DNA from: an uncultured Clostridia bacterium
GTDB lineage: Bacteria > Bacillota > Clostridia > Oscillospirales > Oscillospiraceae
DNA length: 43,173 nucleotides
Assembly (NCBI GenBank): GCA_947170435.1
Contig: CAMVTO010000022.1
Location: forward strand, 1-43,173
Direction of reading: 5' to 3'
Made by a program: the position numbers and the translations under genes. The notes beneath the pieces were generated by a model that worked only from the letters and a program-made list of their open reading frames with translations, was not told the DNA's origin and ran no database searches. Below, in pieces: positions 1 through 7,236 of the stretch. Within the stretch, counting starts at the first letter, position 1; every line of letters begins with the position of its first letter.

Positions 1-160
1 GGCGGGCGCATACGGCTCGGCTTCGGCGGGCGAATCCGGCTCGGCTTCGGCGGGCTGGAAAGGCTCGGCTTCGGCGGGCGAATACGGCTCGGCTTCGGCG
101 GGCGAATACGGCTCGGCTTCGGCGGGCGCATACGGCTCGGCTTCGGCGGGCGCATACGGC
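1..160 (+). repeat. 24-bp tandem repeat array (left part)
   Basis: After a 16-base partial unit, six 24-bp units (from 17, 41, 65, 89, 113 and 137) follow without a break. Each encodes an octapeptide of the type SASAGEYG; variants carry GESG, GWKG or GAYG at the end. Units differ by only a few bases, mostly in the last codons. The array continues the one at 43102-43173 in the same frame. The contig end probably falls inside the array, so the true copy number cannot be known from this sequence. Confidence 0.9.
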
Positions 161-394
161 AGAAGTGTATCCGGGTTGAGCAGTTCAGTCGGCGAGTTTG
201 GTGTCTCCGTCGCAAAGGGGAACGGCTGCCGCGTCAAGGGCGGCATGGGCGCGTTGCTTGTTTGCGCAGAGGAAAACACCGACGATTACGCAATCAAAAC
301 ATGGACTGCCGGGATTGTTGACGGCGAAAAAATCAAGCCGGATGTGTGGTACAAGGTCGAGAACGGTGAATTTGTGGAGGCAGACGAGAAATGA
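2..394 (+). CDS. Octapeptide-repeat phage protein, C-terminal part (continues from 42736)
   Basis: This reading frame is open from the first bases and has no start of its own. It is the continuation of the gene that begins at 42736 and runs off the right end. The first ~53 residues are SASAGEYG-type repeats. They are followed by a non-repeat tail with GKVxVG-like character (residues such as SVGEFGVSVAKGNG) and a C-terminal block ending in VWYKVENGEFVEADEK. Widespread phage proteins of this kind, with an N-terminal KGFN..CRGFQFEEGKTY domain, end in a similar way; their function is not established as far as I know. The stop overlaps the start of the next gene (ATGA at 391). A shorter product from the ATG-like codon at 176 is unlikely because the frame is open upstream. 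Confidence 0.8.
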   Translation, partial: AGAYGSASAGESGSASAGWKGSASAGEYGSASAGEYGSASAGAYGSASAGAYGRSVSGLSSSVGEFGVSVAKGNGCRVKGGMGALLVCAEENTDDYAIKTWTAGIVDGEKIKPDVWYKVENGEFVEADEK

Positions 395-660
395 ACGAAT
401 TTTATACAACATTGACGGCGCTTTGCGTAATTATCGCCGTTTGCCTTGTAATCGGGCTTGTAATTACCTTTGACCCGATCGGCAGTCTGATCTCCATGCT
501 CCGGCGAAAGCTGCCGGAGCGGCGGATCAGGCGGGCGCGGCAGACGATCGAGCGGTACAACCTCGACCGGGTGCTGACGGCTTCTGAGCGGAGCGCGGTG
601 GTGCTGGAGTATCTGCGGGATAATAACATAATTGTGCAGAAAGGGGATCGCGTGGGATGA
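391..660 (+). CDS. Small membrane protein, unknown function
   Basis: An 89-residue protein with a strongly hydrophobic N-terminal segment (about residues 6-28, rich in V, I, L and C). It is followed by a basic stretch (RRKLPERRIRRARQ) and a hydrophilic C-terminus. The arrangement suggests one membrane span with the basic tail in the cytoplasm. The start codon overlaps the stop of the repeat protein and its own stop overlaps the methyltransferase start, so it is translated as part of the early operon. I recognise no family. Position and size fit a small accessory phage protein; a role beyond membrane association cannot be inferred. Confidence 0.65.
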   Translation: MNEFYTTLTALCVIIAVCLVIGLVITFDPIGSLISMLRRKLPERRIRRARQTIERYNLDRVLTASERSAVVLEYLRDNNIIVQKGDRVG

Positions 661-2249
661 GCGCACAAATCAGCTTGTTTGATCCGATGATTGTGGACAA
701 TTTCGCCGGAGGCGGCGGGGCTTCGACCGGGATCGAAATGGCAACAGGGCGCCCGGTTGACATCGCAATAAACCACGACGAGAGCGCGATCCTGATGCAT
801 GAGCGCAATCATCCGTTCACTCAGCACTATCAGGATGATGTTTGGATTTTAGATCCCGTCAAACTGACAGGAGGCAGACCCGTCCATATCGCGTGGTTCT
901 CGCCCGACTGCAAGCATTTCAGCAGAGCGAAAGGCGCGGCGTTGGTAGACCGCAAAACCCGAGGGCTGGCGTGGGTCGTTTGCAAGTGGGCGGGGCTGAC
1001 GAAGCCGGACATTATCCTCCTTGAAAACGTGCCTGAGTTTGTGACATGGGGGCCTGTCCGCAAGGGCAAGCCCGTCAAGTCCAAAGCGGGGCAGACCTTC
1101 AAAAAATGGAGATCGCAACTGGAAGAACTCGGTTATAAAATCGAGTACCGCGAACTCTGCGCGGCAGATTACGGTACGCCGACTATTCGGACGCGGTTCT
1201 GCCTGATCGCACGTCGAGACGGGAAACCGATTCGATGGCCGGAACCTACACACGCGCCGAGGAACAGCGAGGCAGTCAGATCCGGCAAACTCAAACCGTG
1301 GAGAGCCGCCGCTGAAATCATTGACTGGACGCAGCCGTCCTATTCGATTTTTGACTCCAAAGCGACGATAAAGGCGCGTTTCGGCGTGACGGCGGTAAGG
1401 CCGCTGGCAAACAACACAATGCGCCGAATCGCGAAAGGCGTGGACAAATTCGTCCTTAAAAACGCAGAGCCGTTTATCATGTGCAACAACGCAAATAACG
1501 CGCCGCACGGGATGGACGAACCGATGCCGACCGTCACGGCAGTCGGAGCGCACGAAGTAATAACGCCGTTCCTCGCGCAGTATCATTCCGAGACGAGCAA
1601 GGACGCAAGAGGACAGGACCTCCGCAAGCCTCTTCTGACGGTGGACGCATCCAACCGATACGGGCTTGTCGCTCCCGTTTTGACGCAGTATTTCAGCACG
1701 GGCAATCCGCATCCCGTCACGGAACCGCTTAATACGTTATCAACAAGAGACCGCGAAAACCTGGCTTGCGCTCATCTTGCACATTTCAAGGGCAAAGACA
1801 AGGGTCAGGATATGAGAGACCCGCTTATGACCGTGACGGCTTCTGACGGGCAGTTCGGACACGTTACGACGGTAATTGCAAAATATTTCGGCGGCGACCT
1901 CGGGCATTGGCCTGATGTGAGAGAAATGCTCAATAAATACTGCGCGTACACGCTCAAAAACGACGAGGTGCTTCTGCTGATGATCGGCGACGCGGCGTAT
2001 TACATCCGCGACATCACTCTGCGGATGCTGACCCCGCGTGAAATGTACAACGCAATGGGCTTCCCGCCGGACTACATCATCGACCGCGACGTCTACGGCA
2101 GACCGATTCCGAGAGCGGCACAGGTCGCACGATGCGGGAACGCCGTTTGTCCTCCGCTGGCTGCGGCAATCGTCCGGGCGAACTGCCCGGAGATGTGTCC
2201 CGGCGAGATCCGCACAATGAAAGAACTCAGAGAGGTGATGACGGCATGA
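657..2249 (+). CDS. DNA (cytosine-5) methyltransferase
   Basis: A 530-residue C5 cytosine methyltransferase. Visible motifs: the SAM-binding motif I (DNFAGGGGASTG, about residues 14-25), the catalytic-cysteine motif IV in the form SPDCKHFS, motif VI ENVPEF, motif VIII TIRTRF, and the C-terminal GNAVCPPLAAAIV of motif X. Proteins of this family transfer a methyl group from SAM to carbon 5 of cytosine within a short target. The PDC form replaces the usual PPC but keeps the nucleophilic cysteine. No restriction endonuclease partner is visible beside it, so it is probably an orphan phage enzyme that protects phage DNA from host restriction (inference). The start overlaps the upstream stop and lies in the early operon. 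Confidence 0.92.
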   Translation: MSAQISLFDPMIVDNFAGGGGASTGIEMATGRPVDIAINHDESAILMHERNHPFTQHYQDDVWILDPVKLTGGRPVHIAWFSPDCKHFSRAKGAALVDRKTRGLAWVVCKWAGLTKPDIILLENVPEFVTWGPVRKGKPVKSKAGQTFKKWRSQLEELGYKIEYRELCAADYGTPTIRTRFCLIARRDGKPIRWPEPTHAPRNSEAVRSGKLKPWRAAAEIIDWTQPSYSIFDSKATIKARFGVTAVRPLANNTMRRIAKGVDKFVLKNAEPFIMCNNANNAPHGMDEPMPTVTAVGAHEVITPFLAQYHSETSKDARGQDLRKPLLTVDASNRYGLVAPVLTQYFSTGNPHPVTEPLNTLSTRDRENLACAHLAHFKGKDKGQDMRDPLMTVTASDGQFGHVTTVIAKYFGGDLGHWPDVREMLNKYCAYTLKNDEVLLLMIGDAAYYIRDITLRMLTPREMYNAMGFPPDYIIDRDVYGRPIPRAAQVARCGNAVCPPLAAAIVRANCPEMCPGEIRTMKELREVMTA

Positions 2250-2467
2250 TAAACGGATACGACCTTGACCCGGCCGTCTTCTCAAGCGGGAATTATTGGC
2301 TCCACTATGACAAAGGGCGAAATTACATTTTCATCAGCCTACCTCAGACAGAAGTTACGATAAACAATACCGTCGAAGAGATTGAGCGCAGAAAAGTCGA
2401 CGTTCCGGCGGATGAGTTGATTTTGATACTCAACCTCGTGAGGATGATTTTTCGGAAGGAGGGCTGA
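2246..2467 (+). CDS. Small hypothetical protein
   Basis: A 73-residue acidic protein beginning MINGYDLDPAVFSSG. It overlaps the methyltransferase stop by four bases (ATGA), a typical sign of translational coupling. It contains alternating hydrophobic residues (YIFISL) followed by an amphipathic helix with EEIERRK, and ends in MIFRKEG. No known domain is recognised. Its conserved operon position next to the methyltransferase and small zinc-type proteins fits the accessory early gene class of Clostridia phages. Confidence 0.7.
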   Translation: MINGYDLDPAVFSSGNYWLHYDKGRNYIFISLPQTEVTINNTVEEIERRKVDVPADELILILNLVRMIFRKEG

Positions 2468-2469
2468 CA

Positions 2470-2685
2470 ATGGCTGACTTCCGATTCAAACGCCCTAAAA
2501 ACGGCCCGTTTTATCACTATTGCGGCGATTGTAAATTCTATCACTTTGGTCGGCAGGTTGGTTGCGCTTTCCTCGGTTTTTGCCGCTATCCGCATACCGA
2601 ACCACAAGAACGAGACGCATACGACTCGCCGTGCGGATTATGGATGGCGAAAAGAAGCCGTGAGAAAATGGAACAGGAGGGCTGA
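2470..2685 (+). CDS. Cys-rich small protein, putative zinc-binding
   Basis: A 71-residue protein with cysteines arranged as YCGDCKFYHF then CAF, CRY and SPCGLW, compatible with one structural metal site. It starts two bases after the preceding stop, with AAGGAGGG directly upstream. Small proteins with the CGxCKxxxF..CxF..C layout are common in phages and mobile elements of Clostridia and are usually left unnamed. Zinc binding is inferred only from cysteine spacing. Confidence 0.7.
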   Translation: MADFRFKRPKNGPFYHYCGDCKFYHFGRQVGCAFLGFCRYPHTEPQERDAYDSPCGLWMAKRSREKMEQEG

Positions 2686-2687
2686 CG

Positions 2688-2816
2688 ATGCCGGACGATC
2701 TTGACTTTTGCTATGAGTGCCAAGGGTACGGTGACGATTATTACATGGATGAGGACGGCGAACTCGTCTCAGCCTGTAAGGATTGCCCGTGCAGGAGAGA
2801 TGATGATGGCGAATAA
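2688..2816 (+). CDS. Very small Cys-rich protein
   Basis: A 42-residue frame from ATG 2688 to TAA 2816 with an AGGAGGG site eight bases upstream. It carries two paired cysteine motifs, CYEC and CKDCPC, separated by an acidic stretch, which is a minimal zinc-ribbon-like layout (DnaJ-type CxxC pairs). It overlaps the start of the next gene by 11 bases. Its length makes it easy to miss, but the ribosome site, tight packing and CxxC pairs support translation. Function unknown. Confidence 0.6.
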   Translation: MPDDLDFCYECQGYGDDYYMDEDGELVSACKDCPCRRDDDGE

Positions 2817-3144
2817 ATACCACGCGCAAAAAACCATCTTGGACGGGATCACGTTTGACTCCCGCGCCGAGGCGACGCGGTACACCGAGCTGCGACTGCT
2901 GGAACGGGCGGGGGAGATCTCCTCCCTCGTCCTCCAGCCTGAATTTGAGCTGATCCCCGGCTACACCAAAAACGGCAGGAAGGTACGGGCGGTGAAATAT
3001 CGTGCGGATTTCCAGTATACCGACCGGGACGGGAAGACCGTGATCGAGGACGTGAAGGGGGTTCGCACAAAAGAATTTGCCATCAAAAAGAAAATTTTTG
3101 AGTGGAAATACCAAAATCTAACAATAACGGAGGTAAAACGATGA
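2806..3144 (+). CDS. DUF1064-family nuclease-like protein
   Basis: A 112-residue protein matching the DUF1064 pattern. An N-terminal NKYHAQKT is followed by SRAEATRYTEL, a basic/hydrophobic core, the FELIPGYTKNG segment, a YRADFQY strand, and the EDVKG motif (VIEDVKGVRT). The arrangement E...D..(x)n..E-x-K is that of PD-(D/E)xK nucleases, and DUF1064 proteins in phages are generally regarded as Holliday-junction-resolvase-like or related endonucleases. I chose ATG 2806 because AGGAG lies eight bases upstream; two in-frame ATGs at 2800 and 2803 are alternatives. It probably acts in processing recombination or replication intermediates. Confidence 0.8.
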   Translation: MANKYHAQKTILDGITFDSRAEATRYTELRLLERAGEISSLVLQPEFELIPGYTKNGRKVRAVKYRADFQYTDRDGKTVIEDVKGVRTKEFAIKKKIFEWKYQNLTITEVKR

Positions 3145-3497
3145 TTATCACGAAGAAAAAAATGGAAGAAGAATTTCACGAACGGACTTGGCGGCGGTAT
3201 CAGGACGAGCGCATCGAAAAGATGGACGCGACTGTACACCGGCTGATGGATGACACCCGTGACCACGAAGACCGACTGCGGATGCTGGAGGACATCAACC
3301 GCCGAACCGTGAAGCCTATTGACATCTGCGTCCCGGAAGGCGGCATTGAACGCCGGAAGAGACTGATCGCCAACGCGCTGGAGGCGACGAAATCCGCGAA
3401 GGAACACGGCGACTTTAAGACGCTGCTGACGCTCCTTGACCTCATGCGGTACATCGCGGACATTTTCGGCGAGGAATTCAGCGTGGAGGTTTCGTGA
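3141..3497 (+). CDS. Hypothetical helical protein
   Basis: A 118-residue, mostly alpha-helical and charged protein (EEEFHERTWRRYQDERIEKM, then DHEDRLRMLEDINRRTV). Its C-terminal half contains AKEHGDFKTLLTLLDLMRYIADIFGEEF. ATG 3141 follows GGAGGTAAAACG and overlaps the DUF1064 stop. No recognised domain. A role as a small DNA- or protein-binding accessory cannot be separated from other options. Confidence 0.65.
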   Translation: MIITKKKMEEEFHERTWRRYQDERIEKMDATVHRLMDDTRDHEDRLRMLEDINRRTVKPIDICVPEGGIERRKRLIANALEATKSAKEHGDFKTLLTLLDLMRYIADIFGEEFSVEVS

Positions 3498-3823
3498 TGG
3501 CGAAGGAGGATCTTATCGTTCGCGAGGCGGTATACAACGTGCTGGCGAAACATTACGGCAACAAGGAGATGGAGATAGGGCTTTTCTCAGCCCTGCTCCA
3601 TGAGATCGCCAAAATCCCACCGGAACGGCAGAAAACGGAGAAAACTGCCGATGACGGGAACCGCGTGTACATCTCAAACATGGAAATGCCGAAAACGTGC
3701 GGAGAATGCCGATTCTGCCGTCCGAAAGGCCCGTATCCGTGCTATTGCTATGTACAGGGCTACCCGATTAAACCGTTGGAGACGGATCTGCGGGACGCGC
3801 TTTGTCCGCTTTTGGAGGGATGA
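3497..3823 (+). CDS. Hypothetical protein with C-terminal Cys cluster
   Basis: A 108-residue protein. The N-terminal 50 residues are helical and hydrophilic. The C-terminal half carries CGECRFCRPKGPYPCYCY, that is five cysteines in 17 residues, followed by CPLLEG. The cluster is a plausible zinc or metal site. I place the start at ATG 3497 (GGAGGT six bases upstream), not at the GTG one codon earlier. Similar proteins occur repeatedly in early regions of Clostridia phages without assigned function. Confidence 0.65.
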   Translation: MAKEDLIVREAVYNVLAKHYGNKEMEIGLFSALLHEIAKIPPERQKTEKTADDGNRVYISNMEMPKTCGECRFCRPKGPYPCYCYVQGYPIKPLETDLRDALCPLLEG

Positions 3824-3824
3824 C

Positions 3825-3989
3825 ATGAAAGGCAACCGATACCGCCGCGTAACACATAACACAGCAGAATGGATCATCCGGGAATCCCCGTGGCATCATT
3901 TTCGCAACGGTACAAAGCATTGGGCGAAAAAATACCTTGCGCGGCGGGAGCGGTTCCGGGCAAAACGAACGAAAGGAGGAATCGCATGA
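3825..3989 (+). CDS. Small basic protein
   Basis: A 54-residue, strongly basic protein (RYRRVTHNTAEW, then KHWAKKYLARRERFRAKRTK). ATG 3825 is preceded by TTGGAGGGATGAC and the TAA stop overlaps the next start. Arg/Lys/Trp content suggests nucleic-acid or phosphate binding, but no family is recognised. Confidence 0.55.
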   Translation: MKGNRYRRVTHNTAEWIIRESPWHHFRNGTKHWAKKYLARRERFRAKRTKGGIA

Positions 3990-4213
3990 AAAAAGGAGAG
4001 TACGAAAGCTACCTCGCAGCATGTCCGTTCTACCGGCGCGAGTCCAGCACGAAGGTCTGCTGTTGTGGATGGGATGGGGTTGAGGAGGTCGCGGTCAGGT
4101 TCCGGACCGTGGAGCGGGCAAACGCCCACAAAGAAGAGCACTGCCGATCGCTCGCCGGGCATAAAAAATGCCCGATCTATCAGATGATCGAGCAGAAGAT
4201 CGTGAAAGATTGA
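3986..4213 (+). CDS. Cys-rich hypothetical protein, last gene of the early operon
   Basis: A 75-residue protein with CPFYRR, a KVCCCGWDG triple-cysteine block, EEHCRSL and KKCPIYQ. The cysteine and histidine spacing suggests a metal-binding fold. It starts on the ATGA overlap with the preceding gene behind AAAGGAGGAATCGC. It is followed at once by a strong terminator, so it closes the early transcription unit that begins near 36.5 kb and crosses the contig junction. Confidence 0.65.
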   Translation: MKKGEYESYLAACPFYRRESSTKVCCCGWDGVEEVAVRFRTVERANAHKEEHCRSLAGHKKCPIYQMIEQKIVKD

Positions 4214-4246
4214 AAAAAGGACTGCCGGGCGGCAGTCCTTTTTTTT
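4213..4246 (+). terminator. Intrinsic terminator of the early operon
   Basis: A perfect stem pairs AAGGACTGCC with GGCAGTCCTT around a GGGC loop, flanked by an A run on the 5' side and eight T on the 3' side. The symmetric A/T tails make it potentially bidirectional. It separates the early genes from the late promoter 27 bases further on. Confidence 0.9.
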
Positions 4247-4272
4247 CGTCTGTATTTTTTCGCTTTCGCCGT

Positions 4273-4307
4273 GGCTATCTAAAATTCAGTGATGACTGTG
4301 GTAGAGT
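4273..4307 (+). promoter_or_regulatory. Late promoter P-late1
   Basis: The element GGCTATCTAAAA (4273-4284) is followed by exactly 17 bases and then TAGAGT (4302-4307) as a -10 box. The same 12-mer with the same 17-base spacing occurs at 27859 in front of the fiber gene. There is no TTGACA-type -35, so the shared 12-mer probably serves an activator or a modified polymerase. Transcription would start near 4314, just before the GGAGGTCCC ribosome site of the terminase small subunit. Confidence 0.7.
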
Positions 4308-4330
4308 AAGAAAAAAAGGAGGTCCCGCGG

Positions 4331-4795
4331 GTGGACGTATGGGCAAAAATTAAGGCCGAGTATGTTTCCGGCGGGATCTCTCACCGGGAGCTTGCAAAAA
4401 AGTATGGGCTGAGCGCCTCGCAGATCAGCAAAAAGAGCGCGGCCGAGGGATGGTTCCGGCTGCGCGAGCAGAAACGCAAAAAAGCTGACGCGAAAATCGT
4501 GGATCAGGCAGCCGAGCGCGAGGCGAAGCAGGCGGAAAAGCTGTATTCCGCCGCGGATAAGCTCCTCGACCGGGTGACGGAGGCCGCGGAGATCGTGAGC
4601 AGCACCAGAGAGATCCGGGAGTTGACGGCTGCGGCCAAAGACATCAAAGAGTTGCTCTCCCTCAAGGGCGCACGCGACGTGCGAGAGCAGGAGGCCCGGA
4701 TCAGTAAGCTGATCCATGACGCGCAGCGCGACGAGCAGCCGACGCAGGAGATCCGCATCGTGATGGACCCGGCGTTGGAGGAGCTGGCACAATGA
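4331..4795 (+). CDS. terS: Terminase small subunit
   Basis: A 154-residue protein with an N-terminal helix-turn-helix of the terminase small-subunit type (WAKIKAEYVSGGISHRELAKKYG, then SASQISKKSAAEGW, residues 4-42). A long helical middle segment (KADAKIVDQAAEREAKQ onwards) and a C-terminal IRIVMDPALEEL tail follow. It is expected to bind the packaging site and recruit the large subunit. The start is the GTG at 4331 with GGAGGTCCC nine bases upstream; the nearby ATG is out of frame. It is the first late gene and the large subunit follows one gene later. Confidence rests on the HTH and the position. Confidence 0.8.
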   Translation: MDVWAKIKAEYVSGGISHRELAKKYGLSASQISKKSAAEGWFRLREQKRKKADAKIVDQAAEREAKQAEKLYSAADKLLDRVTEAAEIVSSTREIRELTAAAKDIKELLSLKGARDVREQEARISKLIHDAQRDEQPTQEIRIVMDPALEELAQ

Positions 4796-4825
4796 TCGGT
4801 ATCAAGATTTTAGGAGGATAGATAG

Positions 4826-5794
4826 ATGAGTAAGACAATAACAGTACCTGATATCGGCATGTACCCGATTGAGATCACTCTCAACAACAAAAAATACACC
4901 CTGCATCCCGGCACCGAGGCGACCGTGCCGGACGGCGTGGCAAAAATCCTCGACCAGATCGTGGCGTCCAAGCCCAAGCCTGCCGTGGACGGCTGGAAAA
5001 ACGCATGGGCTACCATCAAGGACGCCGAGCAGTACAGCGGCGACGACGAGGGCGACGAGCCGGAGGTCGTGCTGGAGATCGAGGTCGGGGACCTGACGGC
5101 TGCAGGAGACGTCTTCGTCTGGCAGGACACAGAGACATCTGAGGAGCCGGAGATCAAGGAGGGCGAGGTCTACTATCTCAATAATATGGAGACGCCGAGC
5201 ACCGTGGTGGAGATCCGGGAGGATGGGCCCTCGATCGGCTGGAACACGGCGGACATTGACGCCCCGGAGCCGGTGGAACCGGGGCAGCCGATGACGCTGG
5301 TCGGATGGGACGACGGCGTCCTTGGCGTTATGACGACGGATAGCGGGATTGCGCACACAACGATCAGGATCCTCAAGAAGGCGGCGACGCCGAGCGGGCT
5401 GCCTGCAGTCACCTCTGCCGATAATGGGAAGGTGCTGACCGTCGTTTATGGAGCGTGGGCTAAAGCCTCTCTGCCCGAAAATCTCAAGCCGACCTATGAA
5501 TTTGGCTTCACGGTCACTCCCGGATCGGAACAGGGGACGTTTGTCGCGACTCCCGATTCGGGAGTGACCTATGCTGCTATCGCGGCGGCTCTTGCGGTGA
5601 CCCCGAACGTGTACGCTGTCCTCGATCTCAGTTTCCAAGATCAGGTGATTCGTGCGCTGTTCTCCGTTGATTCGACTGCGACCGGCGCGGAGTCCACGTC
5701 TGCTATTGGTATGTTCTGGGGCGGCACGAAATGGATGGGCGCACGGCTGATGGTTTCAGCAATCGGCGCGGATCTCATCCTCCGCGAGACCTGA
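4826..5794 (+). CDS. Putative head fiber or decoration protein
   Basis: A 322-residue acidic protein between the two terminase genes. Its N-terminal third (residues 1-70) reads ITVPDIGMYPIEITLNN, a beta-rich segment. The middle is strongly acidic (DDEGDEPEVVLEIE). From residue ~185 it contains LPAVTSADNGKVLTVVYGAW, a motif shared by many phage fiber and appendage proteins. The rest is Ala/Thr/Val-rich and beta-like. I infer a surface structural protein. A strong AGGAGG site lies upstream (TTTTAGGAGGATAGATAG). A structural gene between terS and terL is unusual. Alternatives are a recently inserted moron-type late gene or an unrelated virion protein. Confidence 0.5.
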   Translation: MSKTITVPDIGMYPIEITLNNKKYTLHPGTEATVPDGVAKILDQIVASKPKPAVDGWKNAWATIKDAEQYSGDDEGDEPEVVLEIEVGDLTAAGDVFVWQDTETSEEPEIKEGEVYYLNNMETPSTVVEIREDGPSIGWNTADIDAPEPVEPGQPMTLVGWDDGVLGVMTTDSGIAHTTIRILKKAATPSGLPAVTSADNGKVLTVVYGAWAKASLPENLKPTYEFGFTVTPGSEQGTFVATPDSGVTYAAIAAALAVTPNVYAVLDLSFQDQVIRALFSVDSTATGAESTSAIGMFWGGTKWMGARLMVSAIGADLILRET

Positions 5795-5799
5795 TCGCG

Positions 5800-7236
5800 A
5801 TGGACGTTGATCTGGGGCGCCCGAGCGCAAAGCAGCTTGAGTTTTTGAGGAGTCTCACAAAGTACGTGGCGTTCGGCGGTGCCCGCGGCGGCGGCAAAAG
5901 CTGGGCGGTGCGATACAAGGCCGCGCTGCTGGCGCTCCGGTACCCAGGCATCAAGATCATGATCGTGCGCCGGACGTACCCCGAGCTCAGGGCAAACCAT
6001 ATCGTGCAGCTCCGGGAGGCGCTGCACGGCGTCGCCAGCTACCGCGAGGTGAGCAAGGAGCTCACCTTCCCGCGGCGCGGCGGGCGAGAGGGCAGCGTGA
6101 TCATGTTCCGGTACGCGCAAAACGTGGCGGATCTTGACAAGTATCAGGGCACGGAGTGCGACGTGCTGTTCCTCGACGAGGCAACGCAGCTGACGGAGGA
6201 GCAGTACGACCGCTTTAAGGCGACTGTGCGCGGCGTCAACGGCTTCCCCAAGCGCATTTATCTGACCTGCAACCCCGGAGGCGTGGGGCACGCGTGGGTC
6301 AAGCGGCTGTTTGTGGACCGCGTGTATAAGCCGGACGAGGATCCGGCGGAGTATTCGTTCATCCGCAGCCGGGTGACGGACAACCCCGCGCTGATGCAGT
6401 CCGACCCGGACTATATCCGGCAGCTCGAATCCCTGCCGCCGAAGCTCCGCAAGGCGTGGCTGGACGGCGACTGGGACATCTACGAGGGGCAGTTCTTCGA
6501 GGAGTTCGCGGACCGACCTGACAGGTATCTTGCGCGGACATATACACACGTGATCGAGCCGTTCGAGGTGCCGGGGAGCTGGACGGTGTATCGCTCGTTC
6601 GACTGGGGCTATGCGCGGCCCTTCTCGTGCGGCTGGTGGGCGGTGGACCACGACGGCGTTGCCTACCGGATTTTGGAGCTCTACGGCTGCACCGGCACGC
6701 CGAACGAGGGCGTGAAGTGGACGGCTGACCGTGTGTTCGCGGAGATCCACCGGATCGAGACCGAGCACCGCTGGCTCAAGGGACGGCACATCATAGGCGT
6801 GGCGGACCCGGCGATCTGGAACGCGGAGTACGGCGAGAGCATCGCCGAGACGGCAGCCCGGCATCAGGTGTATTTCGACAAGGGCGACCATGAGCGCATC
6901 GGCGGCTGGATGCAAGTCCACTACCGGCTGGCGTTCGACGAGCAGGGATTCCCGATGATGTACGTTTTTAAAAACTGCAAGGCGTTTATTCGGACGATCC
7001 CGCTGCTGCAATATGACGAGCACAAGCCCGAGGATCTGGACACCGACGGCGAGGATCACGTGGCGGACGAGGTGCGATACTTTTGCATGGCGCGACCGAT
7101 CGCGCCGAGGAAGGCGCCGCCGCCGGATCACTACAGGGAGAGTCCGATGTATCAGTATCTCGACATCCAAAAAGAGGATTTGATCACAGCGCCGCGCAGA
7201 CCGCGGCTGGAGGTGGTAAGCCATGGCAAGGTATAG
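5800..7236 (+). CDS. terL: Terminase large subunit
   Basis: A 478-residue DNA-packaging ATPase and nuclease. The Walker A motif GGARGGGKS (about residues 30-38), Walker B DVLFLDEATQ and the coupling motif YLTCNPGG are clear. The C-terminal nuclease shows the acidic residues expected of an RNase H-like fold: SFDWGY, VADPAIW and EDHVADEVRYF. It translocates DNA into the prohead and cuts it. I chose ATG 5800; it has no good ribosome site, but the upstream stop lies only six bases away, so translation is probably coupled. It overlaps the portal start by 14 bases. Confidence 0.95.
   Translation: MDVDLGRPSAKQLEFLRSLTKYVAFGGARGGGKSWAVRYKAALLALRYPGIKIMIVRRTYPELRANHIVQLREALHGVASYREVSKELTFPRRGGREGSVIMFRYAQNVADLDKYQGTECDVLFLDEATQLTEEQYDRFKATVRGVNGFPKRIYLTCNPGGVGHAWVKRLFVDRVYKPDEDPAEYSFIRSRVTDNPALMQSDPDYIRQLESLPPKLRKAWLDGDWDIYEGQFFEEFADRPDRYLARTYTHVIEPFEVPGSWTVYRSFDWGYARPFSCGWWAVDHDGVAYRILELYGCTGTPNEGVKWTADRVFAEIHRIETEHRWLKGRHIIGVADPAIWNAEYGESIAETAARHQVYFDKGDHERIGGWMQVHYRLAFDEQGFPMMYVFKNCKAFIRTIPLLQYDEHKPEDLDTDGEDHVADEVRYFCMARPIAPRKAPPPDHYRESPMYQYLDIQKEDLITAPRRPRLEVVSHGKV

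Noticed and set aside
657..2249. A restriction-modification or other defence system around the methyltransferase
   Set aside because: No endonuclease, helicase or specificity gene lies beside it; the neighbours are small early phage proteins.
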